Assembly (NCBI GenBank): GCA_903892355.1 | Contig: CAITIE010000045.1 | Span: forward strand, 1-41,397 | DNA length: 41,397 bases | Source of the DNA: an uncultured Pirellula sp. | GTDB taxonomy: Bacteria > Planctomycetota > Planctomycetia > Pirellulales > Pirellulaceae | Reading direction: 5' to 3' | Shown: positions 8,969 through 16,979 of the stretch, piece by piece | How positions within the stretch are numbered: position 1 is the first letter of the stretch | Layout of the letters: the number at the start of each line of letters is the position of its first letter | Made by a program: the position numbers and the translations under genes | Notes under the pieces: generated by a model | The model's database searches: none | What the model saw: the letters and a program-made list of their open reading frames with translations, nothing else | What the model was told of the DNA's origin: nothing

Positions 8969-9032
8969 GAGTTCGAACCAGTGCGAGTTCGAACCGGTGC
9001 GAGTTCGAACCAGTGCGAGTTCGAACCAGTGC
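8969..9032. repeat. Tandem repeat, 16 bp x 4
   Basis: Four adjacent copies of GAGTTCGAACCAGTGC with a single A/G change in copy 2. Each unit contains the palindrome TTCGAA. It lies upstream of both the oxidoreductase (minus) and rpsO (plus), so it may sit in or near their promoters. Confidence 0.96.
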
Positions 9033-9262
9033 CGGCCCCAAAAACCGCGATTGCGGCATATAATGGTCGGAAAGTCGCCTTTGGTCGCCAGGTTGGTCTG
9101 GATAGGCGGGATCGGTCAGTTGCAAGGATCAGCAGGATTGGAGTTGCGTTGTGGGGAAAAGTCGTTACCATTCCGTGCTTCGAAGACTGTAGTTGGCCGA
9201 GTCGAGCGTGTAGTGAACGGCCTTAAGCATTGGTTGTCTGTTGTTTGTGAGTTGTTCTCTTC

Positions 9263-9532
9263 ATGACCGTTACGAAAGAGCGTAAGCAAGAAATCGTTAA
9301 AGAGTTTAGTAAGCACGAGAACGACAGCGGTTCTGCTGACGTTCAAATTGCGGTGCTCACTGAACGCATCAATAGCATGACCGAGCACATGCGGTCTGCG
9401 GTTCGAGATTATTCGAGCCGCCGAGGTCTATTGAAGATGGTCAGCAAGCGGCGAAGTTTGTTGGACTACGTGCGAAAGCATGAGCCGCAGCGGTATCTCG
9501 AGCTGATCACGAAATTGAACATTCGTAAGTAG
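9263..9532 (+). CDS. rpsO: 30S ribosomal protein S15
   Basis: This 89-residue protein has the standard S15 length and sequence throughout: the N-terminal helix KQEIVKEFSKHENDSGSADVQIAVLTERI, the central HMRSAVRDYSSRRGLLKMVSKRRSLLDY and the C-terminal YLELITKLNIRK. It binds 16S rRNA helices 20-22 in the small-subunit platform. In many bacteria rpsO lies directly before pnp, as here, though about 700 nt separates them. A hairpin with a T-run follows the stop, so some transcription probably ends there. No clear Shine-Dalgarno sequence precedes the ATG. Confidence 0.98.
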   Translation: MTVTKERKQEIVKEFSKHENDSGSADVQIAVLTERINSMTEHMRSAVRDYSSRRGLLKMVSKRRSLLDYVRKHEPQRYLELITKLNIRK

Positions 9533-9547
9533 TTTCGTTGTAATACA

Positions 9548-9580
9548 AGGGCTGTTGCGTGGGTGCCAGCCCTGTTTTGT
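9548..9580 (+). terminator. Probable intrinsic terminator after rpsO
   Basis: A perfect 7-bp stem (AGGGCTG at 9548-9554 with CAGCCCT at 9567-9573) and a 12-nt loop, followed by GTTTTGTT. It is 15 nt after the rpsO stop. It could instead attenuate read-through into pnp. Confidence 0.7.
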
Positions 9581-10228
9581 TGCTGCCCGAACCTGAACCA
9601 AGAACTCGCGTTGCTTAGGTTTAGTGGCAAGCGAGAGTGTTGACTCGCTTACCGGCAGCATGTTTTGACAGGCGCCTTGAACGAGCTTGGCCTTTGGGGG
9701 AACTCGATGGCCTCCGTCGGTTTTGGGATCCAGGTGCGGTATGCAGGATCTAAATTTGGTGTTGGGATCACTTTCGCTCAGCGGGAGTGCTGATGGAGTC
9801 GCTCAGCGAGATCGCTGATGGAGTCGTGGTGAGCTAGACGCAGCGAGCGGGTTTGGCTTAGCTCGCGACCTGACTGTGGTTTGAGCCAGAGCGTGCTAGG
9901 TGGTTAGGACGTATTAGGTTTTGTGGTAGGTAGTGTGGCTGAACGTGGTTTGGCGTTTTGTTGGATTGCTGGAGTTTGGATTTCTGAAGTCGGCATGATG
10001 CCCGAAGCTCGCCAGACTTGGCCGAGATTGCTGCTGCGGCTTGTTGCGTAGCTTGTGGTTGGTGAATTGAATCGAGTTGTTGTTTATTGGTTTTTTGGAT
10101 TGCGGGCAGGCGACCCTCGTTTGACCGTCGCTGCCATTCCTTTTCTCTTTTTTGGCTTTTGGGAATAGCCGATCCTTTCTAGTGGTTCTCTTTTTGTTGT
10201 GTCGTTGTGATTAAGGATTGAAATTGTC
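9581..10228. other. Long G/T-rich non-coding stretch between rpsO and pnp
   Basis: About 650 bp with no plausible gene on either strand. The plus strand is visibly rich in G and T, especially 9880-10080, unlike its neighbours. It contains a 25-bp direct repeat (listed separately). It may hold the pnp promoter and a long pnp leader, but I can point to no specific box. Confidence 0.5.
9775..9824. repeat. Tandem repeat, 25 bp x 2
   Basis: Two adjacent 25-bp units sharing CGCTCAGCG, a 5-base variable part and GCTGATGGAGT. It lies in the non-coding stretch before pnp. Confidence 0.9.
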
Positions 10229-12598
10229 GTGAAGATTCGCGTTGAAAAACAAATTGGTGACTCTGTATTGTCTTTTGAAACCGGCCAATTGGCCAAGCAG
10301 GCGACGAGTGCCGTGCTATGCCAGTATGGGGAGACTGTGGTCCTCAATGCTGCGACGTCAGGCCCATCTCGGCCTGGTACTGATTTTTTCCCGTTGACCT
10401 GCGATTACCGCGAGCGATTTGCGGCGGCGGGTAAATTCCCAGGTGGGTTCCTGAAGCGAGAAGGTCGCCCGACGACCAAGGAGACGCTGACCAGTCGGTT
10501 GGTCGATCGTCCTATCCGTCCATTGTTCCCAGAAGGCTTCATCGACGAAGTCCAAATCCAGTCGATGGTGCTCAGCAGCGACGCCCAAAACGACGCAGAC
10601 GTTCTTGCGATGAACGGTGCGGCGTGCGCGTTGCTAGTGAGTACCCTGCCCTTCCAAGGCCCGATCGCGTCGGTGCGAATCGGACGTGTCGAAGGAAAGC
10701 TGCTGGCGTTCCCAACGGTTAACCAGTTGGATGAAAGTGATCTCGACATGATCGTCTCCGCCAACGAGCGAGAAGTCGTCATGATCGAAGGCTTCTGCCA
10801 TGAGATTTCCGAATCGGATATGGTGGAGGCGATCAAGTTCGCTCACGGGATTTGCCGTGAAGTGATCGACTTGCAAAAGGAACTGCTTGAGAAGATCAAG
10901 CCGGTCAAGGTCCAGTTTGCCTCGCCAGACGATTCCGCATTGATCGCGCAAATGAAGGATAAGTACTACGATCGGTTCCGCGCGGCCAAGCAAACCGAAG
11001 GCAAACAGGCTCGCAACGAAGCTTGTGCAGCCCTGCGAGATCTCGCAAAATCAGAAATGATTCCCGATCCTGCGGCTCAGGGTGCTCTGTGTCCGAATGT
11101 ATTCGGTCGCGCATGGCACACCCTCGAGAATCGGGTTGTTCGCGACTTGATCATGGCGGGAACTCGAAGCGATGGTCGAGACACAACCAGCCTTCGAAAT
11201 ATTCATTGTGAAACCGACTTGCTTCCACGTACCCACGGAACAGCCTTGTTCCAACGGGGTGAGACCCAAGCCTTCATCACCGTGACGCTCGGTACCAACC
11301 GTGACGAGCAGCGGGTTGATGGCTTGATGGATGAGTACAGCAAAAAGTTTATGCTCGATTACAACTTTCCTCCATTCTCCGTCGGTGAGTGCAAACCGAA
11401 CCGCGGGCCTGGACGTCGTGAAATCGGACACGGAATGCTGGCCGAGCGATCGCTCGAACCCATTCTCCCAGACCCAGACGATTTCCCGTACACCATCCGC
11501 TTGATCAGCGACATCCTCGAGAGCAATGGATCCTCCTCGATGGCCAGCGTTTGCGGTGGCTGCCTGGGATTGATGGCTGCTGGCGTTCCTATCACCAACC
11601 CGGTTGCTGGTATCAGCATCGGATTGGTTCGCGATAAAGAGGATCGCTTTGTGCTCCTCACCGACATCCTCGGTGACGAAGACCATCACGGCGATATGGA
11701 CTTCAAGATCGCCGGTACCCAAAACGGAATCACCGGGATCCAGCTCGATCTCAAGATCGACGGGATCAGCGAAGAAATCATTCGAGCATCGCTCAAACAA
11801 GCTCGTGAAGCACGGATGGAAATCCTGCGTAAGATGCTCACCTGCATCCCTCGCCCCCGCAGTGAGATCAGCCGTTACGCTCCACGATTGCTCCGTACCA
11901 AGATCGATCCGGACAAGATCGGTTTGCTCATCGGTCCTGGTGGAAAGAACATCCGTTCGATCCAAGAGGACACCGGAGCTACGATCGATGTGGATGACGA
12001 AGGCAATGTAACCGTAGCTAGTTCCGATGCCGATGCAGCTCGCGCCGCTCTCAGCCGCGTGGAAGCATGCACAGCAACAGTTCAAATCGGCAAGATCTAC
12101 GACGGTGTCGTTACGAGCATTCGTGACTTCGGCGCATTCGTCGAAATTCTTCCTGGCAAAGATGGCCTCTGCCACATCAGCGAACTGTCCAACGGTTATG
12201 TGGCCAGTGTCGATGCGGTTTGCCGCGTCGGGGATCCAATGAAGGTTCTCGTCATCGATATCGATGATCATGACCGCGTCAAACTCTCGCGACGCCGAGC
12301 CCTCGAAGAACTTGGAATCGAAGATGATCTAGCGACCGACGAAGAAGCACCACTCGATGATGAGTTTGTTGGTGATGAAGAAGGTGGCGAACGCTCCGAG
12401 CGAGGTGGCGGTGACCGAGGTGGCGATCGCGGCGAACGACGTCCTCGAGGTGGCGACGATCGCGGCGGAAGCGGCGGTGGCGGTGGTGGTGGCGGTGGTT
12501 TCCGACGTCGCGGCGGCCGTGGCGGTAGCGGAGGCGGTGGTGGTGGCGGCGGACGCTCTCGCGGCGGACGCGGCGGCGATCGCGGTGACCGTCGCTAA
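10229..12598 (+). CDS. pnp: Polyribonucleotide nucleotidyltransferase with Gly/Arg-rich tail
   Basis: This 789-residue PNPase degrades RNA 3' to 5' by phosphorolysis and normally works as a trimer. Both RNase PH-like halves are present: the first from residue 1, and the second from about 310 (RSDGRDTTSLRNI) with EDHHGDMDFKIAGT holding the catalytic Asp residues. A KH domain (LLIGPGGKNIRSIQ) starts near residue 563 and an S1 domain covers about 618-690. From about residue 718 the protein ends in about 70 residues made almost only of Gly, Arg, Asp and Ser, rich in RGG, which is longer and more extreme than usual. Translation starts at GTG 10229, preceded by AAGGA. A strong terminator lies 84 nt after the stop. 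Confidence 0.98.
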   Translation: MKIRVEKQIGDSVLSFETGQLAKQATSAVLCQYGETVVLNAATSGPSRPGTDFFPLTCDYRERFAAAGKFPGGFLKREGRPTTKETLTSRLVDRPIRPLFPEGFIDEVQIQSMVLSSDAQNDADVLAMNGAACALLVSTLPFQGPIASVRIGRVEGKLLAFPTVNQLDESDLDMIVSANEREVVMIEGFCHEISESDMVEAIKFAHGICREVIDLQKELLEKIKPVKVQFASPDDSALIAQMKDKYYDRFRAAKQTEGKQARNEACAALRDLAKSEMIPDPAAQGALCPNVFGRAWHTLENRVVRDLIMAGTRSDGRDTTSLRNIHCETDLLPRTHGTALFQRGETQAFITVTLGTNRDEQRVDGLMDEYSKKFMLDYNFPPFSVGECKPNRGPGRREIGHGMLAERSLEPILPDPDDFPYTIRLISDILESNGSSSMASVCGGCLGLMAAGVPITNPVAGISIGLVRDKEDRFVLLTDILGDEDHHGDMDFKIAGTQNGITGIQLDLKIDGISEEIIRASLKQAREARMEILRKMLTCIPRPRSEISRYAPRLLRTKIDPDKIGLLIGPGGKNIRSIQEDTGATIDVDDEGNVTVASSDADAARAALSRVEACTATVQIGKIYDGVVTSIRDFGAFVEILPGKDGLCHISELSNGYVASVDAVCRVGDPMKVLVIDIDDHDRVKLSRRRALEELGIEDDLATDEEAPLDDEFVGDEEGGERSERGGGDRGGDRGERRPRGGDDRGGSGGGGGGGGGFRRRGGRGGSGGGGGGGGRSRGGRGGDRGDRR

Positions 12599-12681
12599 GT
12601 GCACGCGGTGGTAGTAAACTAGTGCCACCAGAAGCCACTTGGACCAATGCCGGACAGTCCTCCGGCGAACATGACTGAACA

Positions 12682-12723
12682 CCGACTGAGGGAGCGATTT
12701 TCCGCTCTCTCAGTCGGTTTTTT
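12682..12723 (+). terminator. Intrinsic terminator after pnp
   Basis: A 15-bp stem with one G-T wobble (CCGACTGAGGGAGCG at 12682-12696 with CGCTCTCTCAGTCGG at 12703-12717), a short ATTTTC loop, then six T residues. A textbook rho-independent terminator closing the pnp transcript. Confidence 0.95.
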
Positions 12724-12766
12724 CTTCGAATGGATTCGAAGCGTAGCCCGTTGATCTCCTGAGAAT

Positions 12767-14803
12767 ATGATCTTTTTCGAATCCATGGTACTTCCACCTA
12801 TGAATTGCTTAAACTCGATTGCCGCCCTCGGACTTGCCTCTGCATTCTCACTAACAACCATCAGCGTACCGCTATTCGCGCAGTCGGCCAGTAATGCGGG
12901 AACCAGTAAAGCTGCAAACGCGCCGTCGGTGATCCGGCCTGGCGATAACCTCAAGACCGATGGGCTTCCAGACGTACCCAACGAACTGGCCGATTCCGTC
13001 CGCTTGTACACCGAAGCTCGCGGCGCATCAATGTTTTCGTGGCATCCTAAAGAACGAGGAATGCTCATCTCAACACGATTCGCGAACTCAAACCAAGTTC
13101 ACCGCGTGTCGATGCCCGGTGGCGCTCGGTACCAACTCACATTCTTCAATGAGCCAGTAGGTTCCGCAGCCTATCCACCCAACGATGACTCGTACTTTCT
13201 CTACACCCGTGATGTTGGAGGTAACGAGTTCGCGCAACTTTACCGCTTCGACTTGGATTCCGGCAAGTCAACGCTACTGAGCGATGGTGGACGCTCACAA
13301 AACGGCGGTTGGGTCTGGGATCGTTCCAAGTCGATGGTCTGCTATGCCTCGACACGACGCAATGGTGCCGATCGGGATATCTGGGGAATGAACCCGAAAG
13401 ACCCCACCAGCAACCGTATCCTTTTTGAACTCAAAGGAGGCGGATGGTCCGCCCAAGACTGGTCGGAAAACAACGTCCACGTCCTGATCCGAGAAACATT
13501 ATCCATCAATAAATCCAATCTCTATCTTGGCGAAATTGCTCATGGACGACTCCGTCCTATCACCCCTCAAGACGAAGAAGTGTCGTTTGGCGAAGCCGCA
13601 TTCACCGCCGATGGCCGCGCGATTTATGTTACATCCGACCGCGGTAGTGAGTTTCAACAACTCTCCAAGATGGATCTCGAAACAGGTAAATTCGAGTCGA
13701 TCACCGGCGATATCCCGTGGGATGTCGAGAACTGGGGACTATCCGAAGACCGAAAGCAAATTGCCTTGGTCGTGAATCGCGCGGGCATCTCTGAACTTTA
13801 CGTTTACGACACAACGACAGGCACCCGACGCCGTGTCGAAAAACTTCCCACCGGTGTGATCAGTCTCGGCCCATGGCGAAACGACAACTCCGAGTTCGCG
13901 ATTACGATCACATCAGCGCAAAGCTCTTCGGATGTGTACAGCGTTCGAACAGACTCCCTCGAGGTAGCACGATGGACGGAAAGCGAAATGGGGGGACTCA
14001 AGCCTGATTCGCTTGTCACTCCCAAGTTGATCGAATGGAAATCGTTCGACAATACCGCAATCAGCGGGTTCCTCTATGAACCTCCACCCTCATTCGCCGG
14101 CCCACGCCCAGTAATCATCAATATCCATGGTGGGCCGGAAGGGCAGTCCCGACCAAACTTCCTCGGACGAAGCAATTATTTCATCAACGAACTCGGTTGC
14201 TCAATCATCTATCCAAATGTGCGAGGTAGCGTAGGCTATGGCAAGTCGTTTACGAAACTCGACAACGGCTTCAAACGCTTGGATTCTGTAAAGGATATCG
14301 GCGCACTTTTGGATTGGATCGGAAATGATCCTCGTTTCGACAAAGAACGAATCATGATCACTGGCGGTAGCTACGGGGGCTACATGACCTTGGCATGTGC
14401 CGTCGAATACAATTCAAAAATCGCATGCTCGCTCGATGTCGTCGGCATCTCGCACTTCGGTACCTTCTTGAAGAACACCGAAAGCTACCGCCGCGATCTG
14501 CGCCGCGTTGAATACGGCGATGAACGCAATCCAGACATGGCAGAGTTCTTCGAGAAAATGGCCCCGCTGAACAACGCTCAGAAAATAACCAAACCTCTCT
14601 TCGTCGTCCAAGGTGGTAACGATCCACGAGTTCCACTCAGCGAAGCTGACCAGATTGTGGCCAAAGTGAAAGGCAATCAAGGAGCGGTCTGGTACCTGAT
14701 GGCAACCGACGAAGGGCACGGATTCCGCAAAAAGAACAACGCGGACTATCAGTTCTACGCCACCATCCTGTTCATCAAGAAACATTTGCTGGGGGCTCCA
14801 TGA
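12767..14803 (+). CDS. Exported S9 family (prolyl oligopeptidase-type) serine peptidase
   Basis: This protein of about 678 residues starts with a signal peptide (LNSIAALGLASAFSLTTISVPLFAQ). A beta-propeller-like region with TolB/WD-type repeats follows (about residues 60-400), then a C-terminal alpha/beta-hydrolase domain. The catalytic triad is readable: Ser535 in ITGGSYGGYM, Asp619 in GGNDPRV and His651 in DEGHGF. It should cleave short peptides in the periplasm. Several in-frame starts exist (residues 1, 7 and 12). Residue 12 gives the most compact signal peptide, but none has a clear ribosome site. The stop overlaps the next gene's start (ATGA at 14800-14803), so the two genes are translationally coupled. 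Confidence 0.93.
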   Translation: MIFFESMVLPPMNCLNSIAALGLASAFSLTTISVPLFAQSASNAGTSKAANAPSVIRPGDNLKTDGLPDVPNELADSVRLYTEARGASMFSWHPKERGMLISTRFANSNQVHRVSMPGGARYQLTFFNEPVGSAAYPPNDDSYFLYTRDVGGNEFAQLYRFDLDSGKSTLLSDGGRSQNGGWVWDRSKSMVCYASTRRNGADRDIWGMNPKDPTSNRILFELKGGGWSAQDWSENNVHVLIRETLSINKSNLYLGEIAHGRLRPITPQDEEVSFGEAAFTADGRAIYVTSDRGSEFQQLSKMDLETGKFESITGDIPWDVENWGLSEDRKQIALVVNRAGISELYVYDTTTGTRRRVEKLPTGVISLGPWRNDNSEFAITITSAQSSSDVYSVRTDSLEVARWTESEMGGLKPDSLVTPKLIEWKSFDNTAISGFLYEPPPSFAGPRPVIINIHGGPEGQSRPNFLGRSNYFINELGCSIIYPNVRGSVGYGKSFTKLDNGFKRLDSVKDIGALLDWIGNDPRFDKERIMITGGSYGGYMTLACAVEYNSKIACSLDVVGISHFGTFLKNTESYRRDLRRVEYGDERNPDMAEFFEKMAPLNNAQKITKPLFVVQGGNDPRVPLSEADQIVAKVKGNQGAVWYLMATDEGHGFRKKNNADYQFYATILFIKKHLLGAP

Positions 14804-16041
14804 GCGACGAACCTACCAGCGACCACTCTGCCGATTCGATGGAACTCGGCAGCGAAATGCGGATCTCGGCAACTCCCCCGATATCGGACAAAAACGCCTC
14901 GGACCGCGCAACCGCCTATCGGCTTTCTCCCAAAGTCGAAGAAAAACGCCTCGCCGAGATCGCTTGCGATTTTCTGGAGAACCCCCGAAAGCCGATCGGT
15001 GTTCCCCAGAGACTCGAGGTTATCGCCATGTCCACCGGACGAGGACAAACCGCCGAATCGATCGCACGCCAACACGAACATGCGCATGTGATTCTTTGGT
15101 ACATCGACCAATACCACTCGCTCCGAGCGATTGCACACTCGCAACTCCAAGAAGCACCTGCGATCGATCCCGAAGCAACCGATGCCGGAGTGGTAAGCGT
15201 AGAGAGCCCAACCAATCTCGAGATCCGTTGTATCGCAGACCTCCCTGAAAAGGAGTTCGATCTCGCACTGCTGCCTCTTCAAACCAGCGGTGAACAAGAA
15301 CTCGCACGGGATTTTCTGCAACAGTGTTACGATCGGCTTCGTGTCGGTGGAACACTTATAGCCTCCGTCGACAACCCTAAGGACCGATGGTTGCATGACC
15401 AATTGAAGGGTTACGAAAAGAGTGTCAAGGTTCGACCGTTCGAGGACGCGATGGTGTATCTCGTCGAAAAAACCAAAACCTTGAAAAAGCTCAAGGACTT
15501 CAGCTGCTCACTCGCGTACCGAGACTGCGATGAATTGATTCAGCTGATCACGCGCCCAGGGGTCTTTTCGCACCGGCAACTCGACAACGGGGCTAGGCAA
15601 TTGCTGGATGCCGTAGACGTCTACCCCCAATCAAGGCTCATCGATATCGGTTGCGGAAGCGGATCCGTTGCTCTCGGACTCGCCATGCGAGATCCATCTG
15701 CGAGGGTGCACGCGGTCGACTCCAATGCCAGAGCCATCTGGTGTGTGGAACAAGGAAAACAGCTAAATAAACTCTCCAACATCACCACCGAACTCAACGC
15801 TACCGGCATGTATGACGCCCCCGGTACGTTTGATATGGCCTTGGCCAATCCACCCTACTTCGGCGATTTCCAGATCGCGGAGAAGTTCATTGAGGCAGCA
15901 CACCGTTCCCTGAGGCCCGGTGGACGCTTGGTATTGGTGACCAAGCAACCAGCGTGGTACGAGGAAAACCTGGTGCGTTGGTTCCATGACACAGAAGTAT
16001 TCCCGTCGCGACGTTACCATATCGCATCAGGTGTGAAATAA
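14800..16041 (+). CDS. Class I SAM methyltransferase, RsmC-like
   Basis: This 413-residue protein has the two-domain plan of the RsmC/RlmG rRNA guanine-N2 methyltransferases. A degenerate N-terminal methyltransferase-like domain covers about residues 50-225, and a catalytic C-terminal domain follows. Motif I is IDIGCGSGSVALG at about residue 280, and motif IV is ALANPPYFGDF at about 349. NPPY is the hallmark of N-methylation of amino groups on bases. The likely substrate is 16S rRNA guanine (the G1207 type), by family inference. The start overlaps the stop of the S9 peptidase gene. The N-terminal 45 residues are acidic and low-complexity. RlmG-type specificity cannot be excluded. Confidence 0.85.
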   Translation: MSDEPTSDHSADSMELGSEMRISATPPISDKNASDRATAYRLSPKVEEKRLAEIACDFLENPRKPIGVPQRLEVIAMSTGRGQTAESIARQHEHAHVILWYIDQYHSLRAIAHSQLQEAPAIDPEATDAGVVSVESPTNLEIRCIADLPEKEFDLALLPLQTSGEQELARDFLQQCYDRLRVGGTLIASVDNPKDRWLHDQLKGYEKSVKVRPFEDAMVYLVEKTKTLKKLKDFSCSLAYRDCDELIQLITRPGVFSHRQLDNGARQLLDAVDVYPQSRLIDIGCGSGSVALGLAMRDPSARVHAVDSNARAIWCVEQGKQLNKLSNITTELNATGMYDAPGTFDMALANPPYFGDFQIAEKFIEAAHRSLRPGGRLVLVTKQPAWYEENLVRWFHDTEVFPSRRYHIASGVK

Positions 16042-16207
16042 CACTACGACGCGGGCGGAACCGATCTCTGGAACAAGCCGCTGATGTTCGCGAACTCAAA
16101 AATTGAGGAAGCATTGGCTAGGTCCATCACTGGGCCATGAGAAGGGGACGGAGAATCTGCCCTCATCCAACCTCACGGTTGTTACGGTTTTTTACTCCAG
16201 TGAGTGC

Positions 16208-16242
16208 AAAAAAAATCCACCGGGCTGTCACCACGGTGGATT
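16208..16242 (-). terminator. Intrinsic terminator of the 89-aa gene (minus strand)
   Basis: Read on the minus strand, AATCCACCG (16242-16234) pairs perfectly with CGGTGGATT (16222-16214) and is followed by a run of T residues (A-run 16208-16215 on the plus strand). It lies 46 nt after the stop of the small basic gene. Confidence 0.9.
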
Positions 16243-16288
16243 CCATCGTTTTAGAGTTAGCGAACGCGGAAGAATCCACACCCGAGGA

Positions 16289-16558
16289 TCAAGTCACCAC
16301 TTCCTTGATCTTTTGCAAGAAGTGGTCATTACCGTCTTTGCTCAATTCCTTGGCATGACGTTCTGCCTTTTTGACATCTTGGTACTCAAAAACCGCTACA
16401 CGCTTGAGGTGCTGGTTAAACACACCCCAATACAACTTAATCCGTGGTTCCGCGGCCGCTTTACGCGTTCGCTTTGGTTTCGCTTCGACTGCGACTGGAT
16501 TCTGGTCGACTTCCGTGGCGGCCTTCTTCGTACGTTGAGCTTTCGCAACGCTTGCCAT
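16289..16558 (-). CDS. Small basic protein of unknown function (89 aa)
   Basis: The first half (about residues 1-40) is a Lys/Ala/Arg/Thr-rich tail similar to histone H1-like or low-complexity DNA-binding tails (KPKRTRKAAAEP). The second half is a compact segment beginning IKLYWGVFNQHLKRVAVFEY and ending in a Lys-rich helix. The ATG at 16558 has GGAG 7 nt upstream and is far better than the longer open frame to 16714. The gene has its own strong terminator and so is probably monocistronic and well expressed. I do not recognise a named family. A nucleoid- or ribosome-associated role is only a guess from its charge. Confidence 0.75.
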   Translation of the reverse strand: MASVAKAQRTKKAATEVDQNPVAVEAKPKRTRKAAAEPRIKLYWGVFNQHLKRVAVFEYQDVKKAERHAKELSKDGNDHFLQKIKEVVT

Positions 16559-16979
16559 GATTAGGCTCCAAACTGAATGAGAAGAAAGCAAAAAAAGTAA
16601 AATCCGCGTGGATGCAACGCCTTGGGTTACAAAGGGAAGGAAGGAGGCAACCCGGGTGGGATACGTTTCCAAGCGGCAAACCTCCATTATAAACGAAACC
16701 CGCGAAACTCCCATCCTGTAGACTCCAACTGGAAGGAAATTACTTCTCGGGTAGCTTTGCCGGTTAATGCAAGCATCCTTGCCTGACCAGCCCTCTCATG
16801 GACGAAAAGGCGGGATTTGCTGGGGAAAACGGCATTGAAGGGATATGTGTAATCTCCTGTCTCGTTGCCGTAACCCCCCGATTGAGCCAAAAAGAAAACC
16901 TTTCAGCCAGGGCGCTCTGACCATGGATGCGATCGGAGCATCCTCCTAGTACCGATTCCCAGCGAGTCTTAACGGCCGT
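16559..16979. other. Intergenic region, no gene seen
   Basis: This gap lies between two minus-strand genes and should hold the promoter of the 89-aa gene and the 3' end of the BBP7 transcript. A 10-bp palindrome AACGGCCGTT covers the BBP7 stop region. No convincing ORF or RNA gene was seen. Confidence 0.45.

Noticed and set aside
11051-12271. 406-codon minus-strand open frame inside pnp
   Set aside because: It is the complement of a strongly conserved PNPase gene and shows no family signature; a codon-bias shadow.
12279-12797. 172-codon minus-strand frame opposite the PNPase tail
   Set aside because: Its Arg/His-rich text is the complement of the Gly-rich repeat-like tail and terminator; not a gene.
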